A stretch of DNA of 13,311 nucleotides from Patescibacteria group bacterium (GTDB lineage: Bacteria > Patescibacteriota > Minisyncoccia > Phycocordibacterales > UBA2100): positions 1 through 13,311 of the forward strand of contig WFWP01000040.1 of the NCBI GenBank assembly GCA_015491055.1, in the 5' to 3' direction. Under the pieces are notes generated by a model. The model saw only the letters and a list, made by a program, of their open reading frames with translations, was not told where the DNA came from and did not search any database. The position numbers and the translations under genes are program-made. Below, piece after piece: positions 1 to 6,559 of the stretch (positions are counted from its first letter, which is position 1; every line of letters starts with the position of its first letter).

Positions 1-336
1 ATTTAGTACCGTTATTGACAATATCTCTTCATTCTTTCTACCGAATTTGTCTTTTGCGGTAAATACCCACACATTGTCTCCGCCAATAACAAAAAATCGT
101 TCTCTGAAATACCCGTTTTCATCAACGAACACCTTAAAATTGTTTACACGCAACTCGGAAGCGTTTTCAATTTTACCCGAAATGGTTATAACACCTTCTT
201 GCATTATCACATTTTCTTTGTTGAACAAAATTATTTTCGGACCGATAATTATATGTCTTGCGGAATACAGAGCATACGCAATAACAAACAATATGAATAC
301 GGCAAAAATAGCAGTTTTCAACCACTTATATCGCAT
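1..336 (-). CDS. Membrane-anchored Ig-like domain protein, 3' end beyond window
   Basis: The frame is open from an ATG at 334-336 to the left edge, giving 112 visible residues and no stop, so the gene is incomplete in the window. It begins MRYKWLKTAIFAVFILF: a short basic head and one hydrophobic segment (about residues 7-24), so a single-pass anchor or uncleaved signal. The remainder reads as a small beta-sandwich. It has the pattern ITISGKIENASELRVNNFKV, then VDENGYFRERF, then GDNVWVFTAKDKFGR. This 'G.i.na....vN...v..d.nG.F.e.....G.N.v...A.DkfGR' pattern is typical of Glucodextranase_B/Ig-like domains in Patescibacteria surface proteins (recalled, not searched). It starts 22 nt after the rpsR stop on the same strand and is probably co-transcribed with it. 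No SD is visible. The precise function is unknown; a role in envelope or pilus-like structures is a guess. Confidence 0.75.
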   Translation of the reverse strand, partial: MRYKWLKTAIFAVFILFVIAYALYSARHIIIGPKIILFNKENVIMQEGVITISGKIENASELRVNNFKVFVDENGYFRERFFVIGGDNVWVFTAKDKFGRKNEEILSITVLN

Positions 337-358
337 ACAGGACACACACGATAACGCT

Positions 359-559
359 TTAACTTATGACATAAGGCAACAAGCCCATAAATCGTGCTCT
401 CTTTATCGCCAAAGTCACTGCGCGCTGATTTTTTGCGGTTAAACCTGTTACCCTGCGATTCAAAATCCTGCCATGCGGATTTAGAAACTTCTTCAAAATT
501 TCCACATCTTTATAATCAATGTGTTTTATGTTGTGTTTTTTGAAAAAATCCGTTTGCAT
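359..559 (-). CDS. rpsR: 30S ribosomal protein S18
   Basis: Small-subunit ribosomal protein that pairs with S6 on the platform of the 30S subunit. The 66-residue product carries the S18 signature: [13 protein letters not shown] (residues 14-26), then [17 protein letters not shown] (30-46), then the basic helix [14 protein letters not shown] (51-64). It is a little shorter than the roughly 75 residues of E. coli S18, mainly at the N-terminus. The stop is TAA. The ATG at 557-559 has no recognisable SD in the AT-rich leader. It is the third gene of the classic rpsF-ssb-rpsR arrangement, separated from ssb by 94 nt that contain a small hairpin. Confidence 0.95.
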   Translation of the reverse strand: MQTDFFKKHNIKHIDYKDVEILKKFLNPHGRILNRRVTGLTAKNQRAVTLAIKRARFMGLLPYVIS

Positions 560-623
560 AATCGTTATATTAATTTTGTAACTTTTTAATTTTTAATTTA
601 ACAAACAAACACAAAGTCATACC

Positions 624-642
624 ATTCAAAATTTGTTTGAAT
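624..642 (-). repeat. Perfect 7-bp inverted repeat between ssb and rpsR
   Basis: ATTCAAA at 624-630 and TTTGAAT at 636-642 are exact reverse complements separated by a 5-nt loop. The repeat lies about 12 nt past the ssb stop in an AT-rich 94-nt spacer. No T-run follows it on the minus strand, so it is not a standard terminator. It could mark an mRNA processing or stability point between ssb and rpsR, or be chance in AT-rich DNA. Confidence 0.5.
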
Positions 643-653
643 TGAAAAATATT

Positions 654-1109
654 TTAGAAAGGTATGTCCTCAGGATTTATGTCATCTTCCGGATACTCCA
701 CCTTTCCGGAATCGCCATCAGCGGGCTTGGGTTCCGCAGATGCGTCTCCGTTGTATATTTCATTTTGAGAATTTGCGCCCTGCGCGGACGGGCCGAACTG
801 AAAGTTATCAACTATAATTTCAGTGCGATACATCTTCTTTCCGCTTTCTTTGTCGTCCCAACTTCTCGTTTGTAAACGACCTTCAATAAACACGGGACGA
901 CCTTTTTTAAGATATTGATGCGCCACTTCAGCCTGCCTGCCAAACATTACTATATTGTGCCACTCGGTAAATTCTTTCTGTTCACCGTCTTTTTTGTACC
1001 TGTTTGTGGTTGCGATACGAAAACTGCAAACTTGATTGCCGCTAGGCAACGCACGCAATTCAGGATCCGCTCCCAAGTTACCGTACAAAAAGACTTTGTT
1101 TATATACAT
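654..1109 (-). CDS. ssb: Single-stranded DNA-binding protein
   Basis: Binds and protects single-stranded DNA in replication, recombination and repair. The 151-residue protein begins MYINKVFLYGNLGADPELR, the usual N-terminus of the OB fold, which spans about residues 1-105. Aromatic DNA-stacking positions include W50 (motif FTEWHNIV) and W84 (RSWDDKESGKK). A Gly/Ser/Asn- and acid-rich linker follows. The protein ends in an acidic tip, EDDINPEDIPF, equivalent to the DDIPF tail that recruits partner proteins; RecO, also encoded in this window, is a known tail-binding partner in other bacteria. The ATG start has no clear SD. It lies 53 nt downstream of rpsF and upstream of rpsR, the standard gene order. 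Confidence 0.97.
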   Translation of the reverse strand: MYINKVFLYGNLGADPELRALPSGNQVCSFRIATTNRYKKDGEQKEFTEWHNIVMFGRQAEVAHQYLKKGRPVFIEGRLQTRSWDDKESGKKMYRTEIIVDNFQFGPSAQGANSQNEIYNGDASAEPKPADGDSGKVEYPEDDINPEDIPF

Positions 1110-1162
1110 AACTTTGCTTGATTAAAATTAATATAAAGGCAGGGTCCGCGCCCGTAATTCTA

Positions 1163-1675
1163 TTACTTTTCCAACAATTTGTCTATTGTTTCATCAATGT
1201 CTTTATCCAACTCATCGGTGCCACTTTTCTTATTATCGTCACTTTCACTAATGTTGACATCTTCTTCATCTGGCACTTGTGTGATTATGTCATCATTTTT
1301 AATCTCTCGCAATTCCGCAAGATTGATATTTGCCAATGTGTCTTCGGCAACAGTTTTTATCAGAAGGTAACGCATGATATTTTTGTTGTGCTTAACGAAC
1401 TCTTCTTCAAAAACGGAAAGTTGTTTCGGATCAAATTCAAATTTTATCCAACCGAAAAACGATGTGTCATATTTCGTATTCCTTCCACCTTCGCCTATAA
1501 CAAATGTGTACGCAAGATCTATGCGTTCAGGTTCTCCTTCGGAAATAACTTTTCCGTCCGATTCCTCAATCGCCACGCGAAGAGCGTTTACCTCATTTAG
1601 GACTTCTTCTTCGGTGAGCGTGGGTACCATATGGTAGCCAAGTTCATACACTCGGCGCTCATCGTTATACTCCAT
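1163..1675 (-). CDS. rpsF: 30S ribosomal protein S6 with acidic C-terminal extension
   Basis: Partner of S18 on the 30S platform. The 170 residues divide into a ferredoxin-like S6 core (about 8-112) and a long acidic tail. Core motifs are VYELGYHMVPTLTEEEV (9-25), the strand GKVISEGEPERIDLAY (41-56), FFGWIKFEFDP (73-83) and IMRYLLIKT (100-108). The tail (about 113-170) is rich in Asp, Glu and Lys and looks disordered or weakly helical (DELDKDIDETIDKLLEK at the end). E. coli S6 also has an acidic tail that is extended by RimK with glutamates; here the charge is genome-encoded. It is the first gene of rpsF-ssb-rpsR, 48 nt downstream of a good promoter. The ATG at 1673-1675 has no SD. Confidence 0.93.
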   Translation of the reverse strand: MEYNDERRVYELGYHMVPTLTEEEVLNEVNALRVAIEESDGKVISEGEPERIDLAYTFVIGEGGRNTKYDTSFFGWIKFEFDPKQLSVFEEEFVKHNKNIMRYLLIKTVAEDTLANINLAELREIKNDDIITQVPDEEDVNISESDDNKKSGTDELDKDIDETIDKLLEK

Positions 1676-1722
1676 AGTTCAACTGATTGATTACAAACTG
1701 CTAATATAATAATTCGCGCGTA

Positions 1723-1751
1723 AATATAGCACTTTCTCACCACAAAATCAA
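1723..1751 (-). promoter_or_regulatory. Sigma-70-like promoter for rpsF-ssb-rpsR
   Basis: On the minus strand TTGATT (1746-1751, 4 of 6 matches to TTGACA) is followed after exactly 17 nt by TATATT (1723-1728, 5 of 6 matches to TATAAT). Transcription would begin near 1716, giving a leader of about 40 nt before the rpsF ATG. The promoter sits in the 87-nt spacer between the tatD stop and rpsF, where a new operon is expected. A second TATATT at 1703-1708 has no good -35 partner. Confidence 0.55.
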
Positions 1752-1762
1752 TCACTTAAATA

Positions 1763-2602
1763 TCAAGCGTTCGTATTGAACACTCTTTGCGAATTTGCCA
1801 ATAATTGTTTACGCGTCACTTCCCTATCCTCACCTCGCAAATCTGCAATAGCGTTGACTATGTCAATAACAAATACCGGCTCATTGCGCCTTCCTCTATG
1901 GGGCACGGGAGCGGCATATGGCGCATCAGTTTCACTCAAAATTTTTTCCAAAGGCAACCATTTTACAAGTTCCTGCAAATCTTTTGCGTTTTTATAGGTG
2001 ACCACCCCCGGAATTCCAAAAGTTGTTCTTTCATCAATAGCGAGAAATTCTTGCGCCATATCAACACCGAAAGTTGTAAAGTGACAATGGAATCGCAATC
2101 CGCCACCATGTTCTTTTTTATATTCTTGCAGTATTTTAAGAGCGTCATTATGCGCATCGTAAGCGCTTTTCCCATCATCGCCAACACCTGAACGAATGTG
2201 CAACATAAGTGGAAGCCGATGTTGTATTGCAAACTCTATATGTTCCTTAAACAGATTTTGTTGTCGTTTTCTCTCTTCTTTTGAAGTGCCATCACTTCTG
2301 AAATAATCCAATCCGCATTCTCCCACCGCGACCACCTTACTCATGTCAATTTCACCCGAGTTAACTCGGCTGTTTATCGGTTCAAAATTCTCAACCGTAT
2401 TCGGATGTACACCAATGCAAGCCCAAACATTGCTTACGCTTTTTGCAAGTTTCACAACTTGCAGACTGGTTTCCAAACTTGTACCCACGACAATAGCGCC
2501 AACCCTCATATCGGACATTCTATCGGACACTTCTTTCCTGTCACCATCAAAATCATCAAAGTGAATATGAGTGTGTGTATCTATATATTGTAATGTGGAC
2601 AT
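1763..2602 (-). CDS. tatD: TatD-family metal-dependent hydrolase
   Basis: TatD-family enzymes are cytosolic TIM-barrel metallohydrolases with 3'-5' exonuclease/DNase activity. The 279-residue protein has the expected metal ligands: H10 and H12 in IDTHTHIHFDDF, E95 in VAVGECGLDYF, H135 in PLMLHIR, the histidine pair of FHCHF (H172/H174) and D226 in LSETDAPY. It also has the family's C-terminal PVPHRGRRNEP motif. The usual HCFSG loop is replaced by HCHFTTFG, and there is a short polar insert after H135 (about 138-152). It lies 7 nt after metG. The metG-tatD pair is conserved in many bacteria, so co-transcription is likely. The ATG start is used without a visible SD, and the stop is TGA. Confidence 0.93.
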   Translation of the reverse strand: MSTLQYIDTHTHIHFDDFDGDRKEVSDRMSDMRVGAIVVGTSLETSLQVVKLAKSVSNVWACIGVHPNTVENFEPINSRVNSGEIDMSKVVAVGECGLDYFRSDGTSKEERKRQQNLFKEHIEFAIQHRLPLMLHIRSGVGDDGKSAYDAHNDALKILQEYKKEHGGGLRFHCHFTTFGVDMAQEFLAIDERTTFGIPGVVTYKNAKDLQELVKWLPLEKILSETDAPYAAPVPHRGRRNEPVFVIDIVNAIADLRGEDREVTRKQLLANSQRVFNTNA

Positions 2603-2609
2603 ACCGCAT

Positions 2610-4049
2610 TTATTTTTCCAACCTGCTAAACAAATTCTCCGGTTTTTTGTTTTCTTTGATCGCTCGCTGTATTATCTTCGCACTCTCGGGCATGAACGGC
2701 GTCAGGTAAGCGGCAACCTCATAAAGTCCGCGTACCAAATCCGTAATTATTTTTTGCCCCGCCTCCTTGTCGGTCTTTACCACTTTGAACGGCTCGGTTT
2801 CGGTTATGTATTGATCAAGCTCGCCGATACGCTTCCAGACAATATCCATTGCTTCATTAAATTTAAAGTTTTTCATTGCTTGCACGAAATCCTTACTCCA
2901 TTCTTTGTCCTCCGCCGCAATCGGCGCGTCCAAATGCGTCTCCGCCATTTTCATCACCCGCGCCGTTAGATTGCCAAGACCGTTTACAAGGTTTGCCGTA
3001 TACCACTCATCCATTCGCTCCCAAGTAAGATCAGAATCATCGGTCGGGTGTACATGCCTGAGCAATATATATCGAGTCGCATCCACACCGTAGCGTTCAA
3101 CCAACTCGCCCGGCGCAATCACATTACCCAACGATTTGCTCATTTTCTGACCGTCACCGGTTATAAAGCCGTGATAAAAAACCACATCCGTATTTTTAAT
3201 GCCTGCAGACATAAGCATCGCTTGCCACATGACAGATTGAAACTTTATTTGATCTTTACCCGCCATTTGAATGGTGTATCCGTCTTGCCAAAACTTCTTG
3301 AAATTTCCGTCCTCATTCGGATAATCAAGTGTTGAAATATAATTTGACAAGGCGTCAAACCACACATACATAACCTGAGTATCATCTCCCGGGACGGGAA
3401 TACCCCAACGCAAACGATCTCTTGAACGAGAAATGCTGAAATCTTCAAGGCACTCTAAAATTTGCAACGCTTCTTTCCTTCTGAAATATGGGATCGTGTG
3501 ATCGGCATGTTCAAGATACGCCTTTAACGCCAATTTATGCTTTTGTAAATTGAAAAAATAATTTTCTTCTTCAAATTCTTCTATTTGCTTACCGAGATGA
3601 TACGGACATGAACCATTCTCATCCAAATCTGATTCTTTCACAAACGATTCACATCCCACACAATACAATCCTCTGTATTTCTTTTTATAAATATCGCCAT
3701 TTCGTTCCGCAAGCGCCCACAATTTCTGCGCCGCTTTTACATGATTATCGTCGGTCGTGCGAATAAACCTGTTCACGGATATATGCAATCGCTTTATCAC
3801 TCCCTGAAACTGCTCCGCGTATGTATCCACATATTCTTTCTCCGTTTTTCCCGCACTTTTTGCCGCATCCGCTATTTTTTGACCATGCTCATCAGTGCCG
3901 GTATTAAAAAACACATCGTGCCCCAACGCGCGATAAAAACGCGCAAGCGCGTCCGCCTGCACGAACTCGGCAACATGTCCTATATGAGGACTGGCATTTA
4001 CATACGGAAGCGTGGTGGTTATATATATGTTTTTCTTGACTGCAGGCAT
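2610..4049 (-). CDS. metG: Methionyl-tRNA synthetase
   Basis: Class I synthetase that charges tRNA-Met, including the initiator. It is 479 residues, the compact form lacking the C-terminal Trbp111-like tRNA-binding domain. The Rossmann catalytic domain has TLPYVNASPHIGH (HIGH at 22-25), the GTDEHGQKI element (51-59) and KMSKS at 302-306. The connective insertion carries one zinc knuckle, C130 and C133 (YCVGC) with C148 and H151 (SCPYH). The anticodon-binding helical domain starts around residue 340 (WYTANLVNGLGNLTARV). It is 9 nt downstream of the AI-2E-family gene and 7 nt upstream of tatD. No SD is evident before the ATG at 4047-4049, so translation may depend on coupling to the upstream gene. 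Confidence 0.97.
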   Translation of the reverse strand: MPAVKKNIYITTTLPYVNASPHIGHVAEFVQADALARFYRALGHDVFFNTGTDEHGQKIADAAKSAGKTEKEYVDTYAEQFQGVIKRLHISVNRFIRTTDDNHVKAAQKLWALAERNGDIYKKKYRGLYCVGCESFVKESDLDENGSCPYHLGKQIEEFEEENYFFNLQKHKLALKAYLEHADHTIPYFRRKEALQILECLEDFSISRSRDRLRWGIPVPGDDTQVMYVWFDALSNYISTLDYPNEDGNFKKFWQDGYTIQMAGKDQIKFQSVMWQAMLMSAGIKNTDVVFYHGFITGDGQKMSKSLGNVIAPGELVERYGVDATRYILLRHVHPTDDSDLTWERMDEWYTANLVNGLGNLTARVMKMAETHLDAPIAAEDKEWSKDFVQAMKNFKFNEAMDIVWKRIGELDQYITETEPFKVVKTDKEAGQKIITDLVRGLYEVAAYLTPFMPESAKIIQRAIKENKKPENLFSRLEK

Positions 4050-4058
4050 ACGCGCATA

Positions 4059-5081
4059 TTAAATCTGCTCATGTTTCCATTTATCCAAATCTTTAACTAT
4101 TTCTTGCAAAACAGCGGCGAGCGGAACCGAAAGCAGTATACCCAAAAAACCGGCCAATTGCGCCCCGACTATCAAAGCCAGCATGACCATCAACGGCGGA
4201 ACTCCCACAACTTTTGTCACCACAAGCGGGTAAATAAGGTTCCCCTCAAATTGCTGAATGATTATATACAATGCCAAAACCAATAATGCCATTGTGGTCC
4301 CACCCGTTATATATCCTATGGCAACCGCGGGTATTGTGGCAAGCACAATTCCGAACACCGGTATCAATCCAAACAATACAACCAATGCGGAAAGCAGCAA
4401 TGCGTATTTAACACCTATAATGGTCAATCCCAGATATGTCAACATTCCTATGATCAATCCTGATAACAATTGCCCTTGCATCCACTTTCCCACCTTGTCT
4501 TGCGAACGCCTCAATAAATCAACTGCGTATTCTTCATGCTTTTTTGGAACCACCAATCGTATAAAATCTCTCACATTGCTCTCCTCTACCGCAAAATAAA
4601 AAGAAAATATTATAATCAACACAAAAGTAAACAAACTTCCGAAAATTGCGTTTACAAACGCAAACGCATTTGAAGAATAAGAACTGATCAACCCGCCCAG
4701 AGAATCTTGCAAATTACTTATACTTACACCGTCGGGAAGAAAATCCGATATTATATTATCCGCTTCCAACACTTGCGCCAGAGCCGGCATATCGCGCAAT
4801 AAACCGGACATCTCTTGCAAAAGCACCGGAACAAAAGAATAAATCAATCCCGCGAACATGGCGATAACGGCCATATAAACTATCAATACCGAAAACACTC
4901 GAGGAACCTTGAATCTTGTAAAGAAACGAATGCCCGGCTCTGTTGCGGATGCCAACACGATAGATGTGACTATGATCAAAACCAAGTCCCGCAATTGCCA
5001 CAACAAATACACAATACCCAATATCAAAAGAATTTTAAGTACCGTCCCAGCATTTATATTTATGGTCAATTGTTTGTTCAT
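4059..5081 (-). CDS. AI-2E family (PerM/TqsA-like) membrane transporter
   Basis: Polytopic inner-membrane protein of the AI-2E/UPF0118 family. Characterised members export quorum-sensing AI-2 or act as Na+(Li+)/H+ antiporters; the substrate here cannot be read from sequence. In 340 residues I see hydrophobic segments near 13-27, 31-47, 62-85, 140-166, 203-256 (at least two), 262-276 and 297-328. The soluble stretch at about 88-138 matches the family's periplasmic domain. Family motifs include LFGLIPVFGIVLATIPA (236-252) and QQFEGNLIYPLVV (276-288). The start MNKQLTININAGTVLKILLIL is typical. It lies 48 nt downstream of glyS and 9 nt upstream of metG. The 48-nt spacer shows no strong promoter or SD. 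Confidence 0.9.
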   Translation of the reverse strand: MNKQLTININAGTVLKILLILGIVYLLWQLRDLVLIIVTSIVLASATEPGIRFFTRFKVPRVFSVLIVYMAVIAMFAGLIYSFVPVLLQEMSGLLRDMPALAQVLEADNIISDFLPDGVSISNLQDSLGGLISSYSSNAFAFVNAIFGSLFTFVLIIIFSFYFAVEESNVRDFIRLVVPKKHEEYAVDLLRRSQDKVGKWMQGQLLSGLIIGMLTYLGLTIIGVKYALLLSALVVLFGLIPVFGIVLATIPAVAIGYITGGTTMALLVLALYIIIQQFEGNLIYPLVVTKVVGVPPLMVMLALIVGAQLAGFLGILLSVPLAAVLQEIVKDLDKWKHEQI

Positions 5082-5129
5082 AAATTAATAGATAAAATAC
5101 AGTCATAACAACAACGAGTACATAATATG

Positions 5130-6485
5130 CTACTTTAACATCTTTGGCAAATCCTCAATATGCGCGCGAATTTGCTCTCCGGTATCTCTGTCCCTCAAAG
5201 TAACGGAATTGTCTTTCAAGGTGTCAAAATCAACAGTGACACAGTGCGGAGTGCCTATCTCGTCTTGCTTTCTGTATCTTTTTCCTATTGAACCGGAGAT
5301 GTCAAAAATGGCATTTGTTTCTCGCAACAACAAATCAAACACCTCTTCCGCCTTACTCACCAATTCCGGCTTATTCTTCAACAATGGCAACACGGCAACT
5401 TTTATCGGCGCCAAATTTTTCTTCAATTTCAATACTGTGCGCTCTTTGCCGTCCAAAATATCCTTGGTGTATGCATCGCACAATACCGCGAGAAAAACTC
5501 TTCCCAAGCCCGCCGATGTTTCCAAAATCCACGGGATATACTTCTCGCCGGTTTCCTGATCGGTATATCTCAAATCAACACCCGATGCGCGACTGTGCAC
5601 GGTCAAATCATAATCCGACCTATCGTGTATACCTTCAATTTCCCCGAAGCCATACGAAGGAAAATCGTATTCAATATCCCATGCGTCTTTCGCATAAAAA
5701 ACGAGATTATCATGACGTTTCCAGCGTAATTTGTTTTCATTTATACCCAATTCGTTAACATACCAATCCCATCGCTCTTTCTTTATACGCTCATACTCTT
5801 TTTCATTTTCATGCGGTTTGACGAAAAATTGCGTATCCGCTTGTTCAAATTCTCTTGTTCGGAACAAAAAATTGCGCGGAGATATTTCATTGCGAAACGC
5901 TTTTCCTATTTGCGCCACCCCAAAAGGAATTTGCGCATGCATTGAATCAACAACATTTTTGAAGTTTAAATAAATTCCTTGACATGCCTCGCCGGGCAGG
6001 TACGCGGGATTTTCATTGGTTCCGGTAAAATCTCCCAAATTTGATTGCGCAAGCAAATTAAAAGCGCGCACCTTGCCAAAATCGTTACTCCCGCATTTTA
6101 CGCATTTAATTTTATGTTTATATTCATCAAACAGTTCCTGTAATTTATCCTCACTCATTTTTTCATCGGCATTCACTCCCACCTTCTCCAACTCTTTGTC
6201 AACACGCAATCTTGCATTACAAGATCGACATTCCACCATCGGATCATTGAAACTCTTCGTATGCCCACTGGCTTCCCATACTCGCGGATCTTTGAAAATC
6301 GCGCTGTCAATACCGTAATAATTCCGCTTATCGTACACATTTGCCTTCCACCAAGCCTTTTTTATATTGTTAAGCAGTTCAACCCCAAGCGGACCGAAAT
6401 CATATATACCCGCCATACCTCCATAAATTTCCGAACCCGGAAAAACAAAACCCTTGCGTTTTGCAAAAGAAATTATCTCATCCAT
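5130..6485 (-). CDS. glyS: Glycyl-tRNA synthetase (dimeric alpha2 type)
   Basis: Class II synthetase that charges tRNA-Gly, of the single-chain eukaryote/Gram-positive-like form rather than GlyQ+GlyS. With the start chosen here it is 451 residues. The N-terminus is MDEIISFAKRKGFVFPGSEI. A zinc-binding insertion has C86/C89 (ECRSC) and C128/C131 (CVKC). Motif 2 is FRNEISPRNFLFRTREFEQ (197-215), and motif 3 is ETSAGLGRVF (322-331). The anticodon-binding domain begins near 361 (IKVAVLPLL). The open frame continues upstream to a TTG at 6561-6563, but the ATG at 6483-6485 has a real SD, AGAGGTG (6494-6500), 8 nt away, and matches the family N-terminus. The stop is TAG. Confidence 0.95.
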   Translation of the reverse strand: MDEIISFAKRKGFVFPGSEIYGGMAGIYDFGPLGVELLNNIKKAWWKANVYDKRNYYGIDSAIFKDPRVWEASGHTKSFNDPMVECRSCNARLRVDKELEKVGVNADEKMSEDKLQELFDEYKHKIKCVKCGSNDFGKVRAFNLLAQSNLGDFTGTNENPAYLPGEACQGIYLNFKNVVDSMHAQIPFGVAQIGKAFRNEISPRNFLFRTREFEQADTQFFVKPHENEKEYERIKKERWDWYVNELGINENKLRWKRHDNLVFYAKDAWDIEYDFPSYGFGEIEGIHDRSDYDLTVHSRASGVDLRYTDQETGEKYIPWILETSAGLGRVFLAVLCDAYTKDILDGKERTVLKLKKNLAPIKVAVLPLLKNKPELVSKAEEVFDLLLRETNAIFDISGSIGKRYRKQDEIGTPHCVTVDFDTLKDNSVTLRDRDTGEQIRAHIEDLPKMLK

Positions 6486-6493
6486 ATTGTCAA

Positions 6494-6500
6494 CACCTCT
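6494..6500 (-). promoter_or_regulatory. Shine-Dalgarno sequence that fixes the glyS start
   Basis: AGAGGTG on the minus strand, 8 nt upstream of the ATG at 6483-6485. It is one of only two clear SD sequences in the window; the other, before tgt, has the same seven bases. Confidence 0.65.
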
Positions 6501-6559
6501 TTCTTTGCCCGCGTCGGTACTCATAGTGTAATATACTCTTAACGCGTTCATTCTACATG

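Noticed and set aside
1110..1162. GGG/CCC hairpin in the rpsF-ssb spacer as an S6:S18 leader-binding site
   Set aside because: Only a 3-bp stem (GGG tccgcg CCC) is visible. The known S6:S18-binding element lies in the rpsF leader and its bulged-stem consensus is not seen here.
1118..1600. 160-codon plus-strand open frame opposite rpsF
   Set aside because: It lies antisense to a clear S6 gene; its hydrophobic look comes from the complement of the acidic S6 tail.
3741..4286. 181-codon plus-strand open frame opposite metG and the AI-2E-family gene
   Set aside because: It spans the junction of two well-supported minus-strand genes and reads as low-quality, Arg/His/Tyr-rich sequence.
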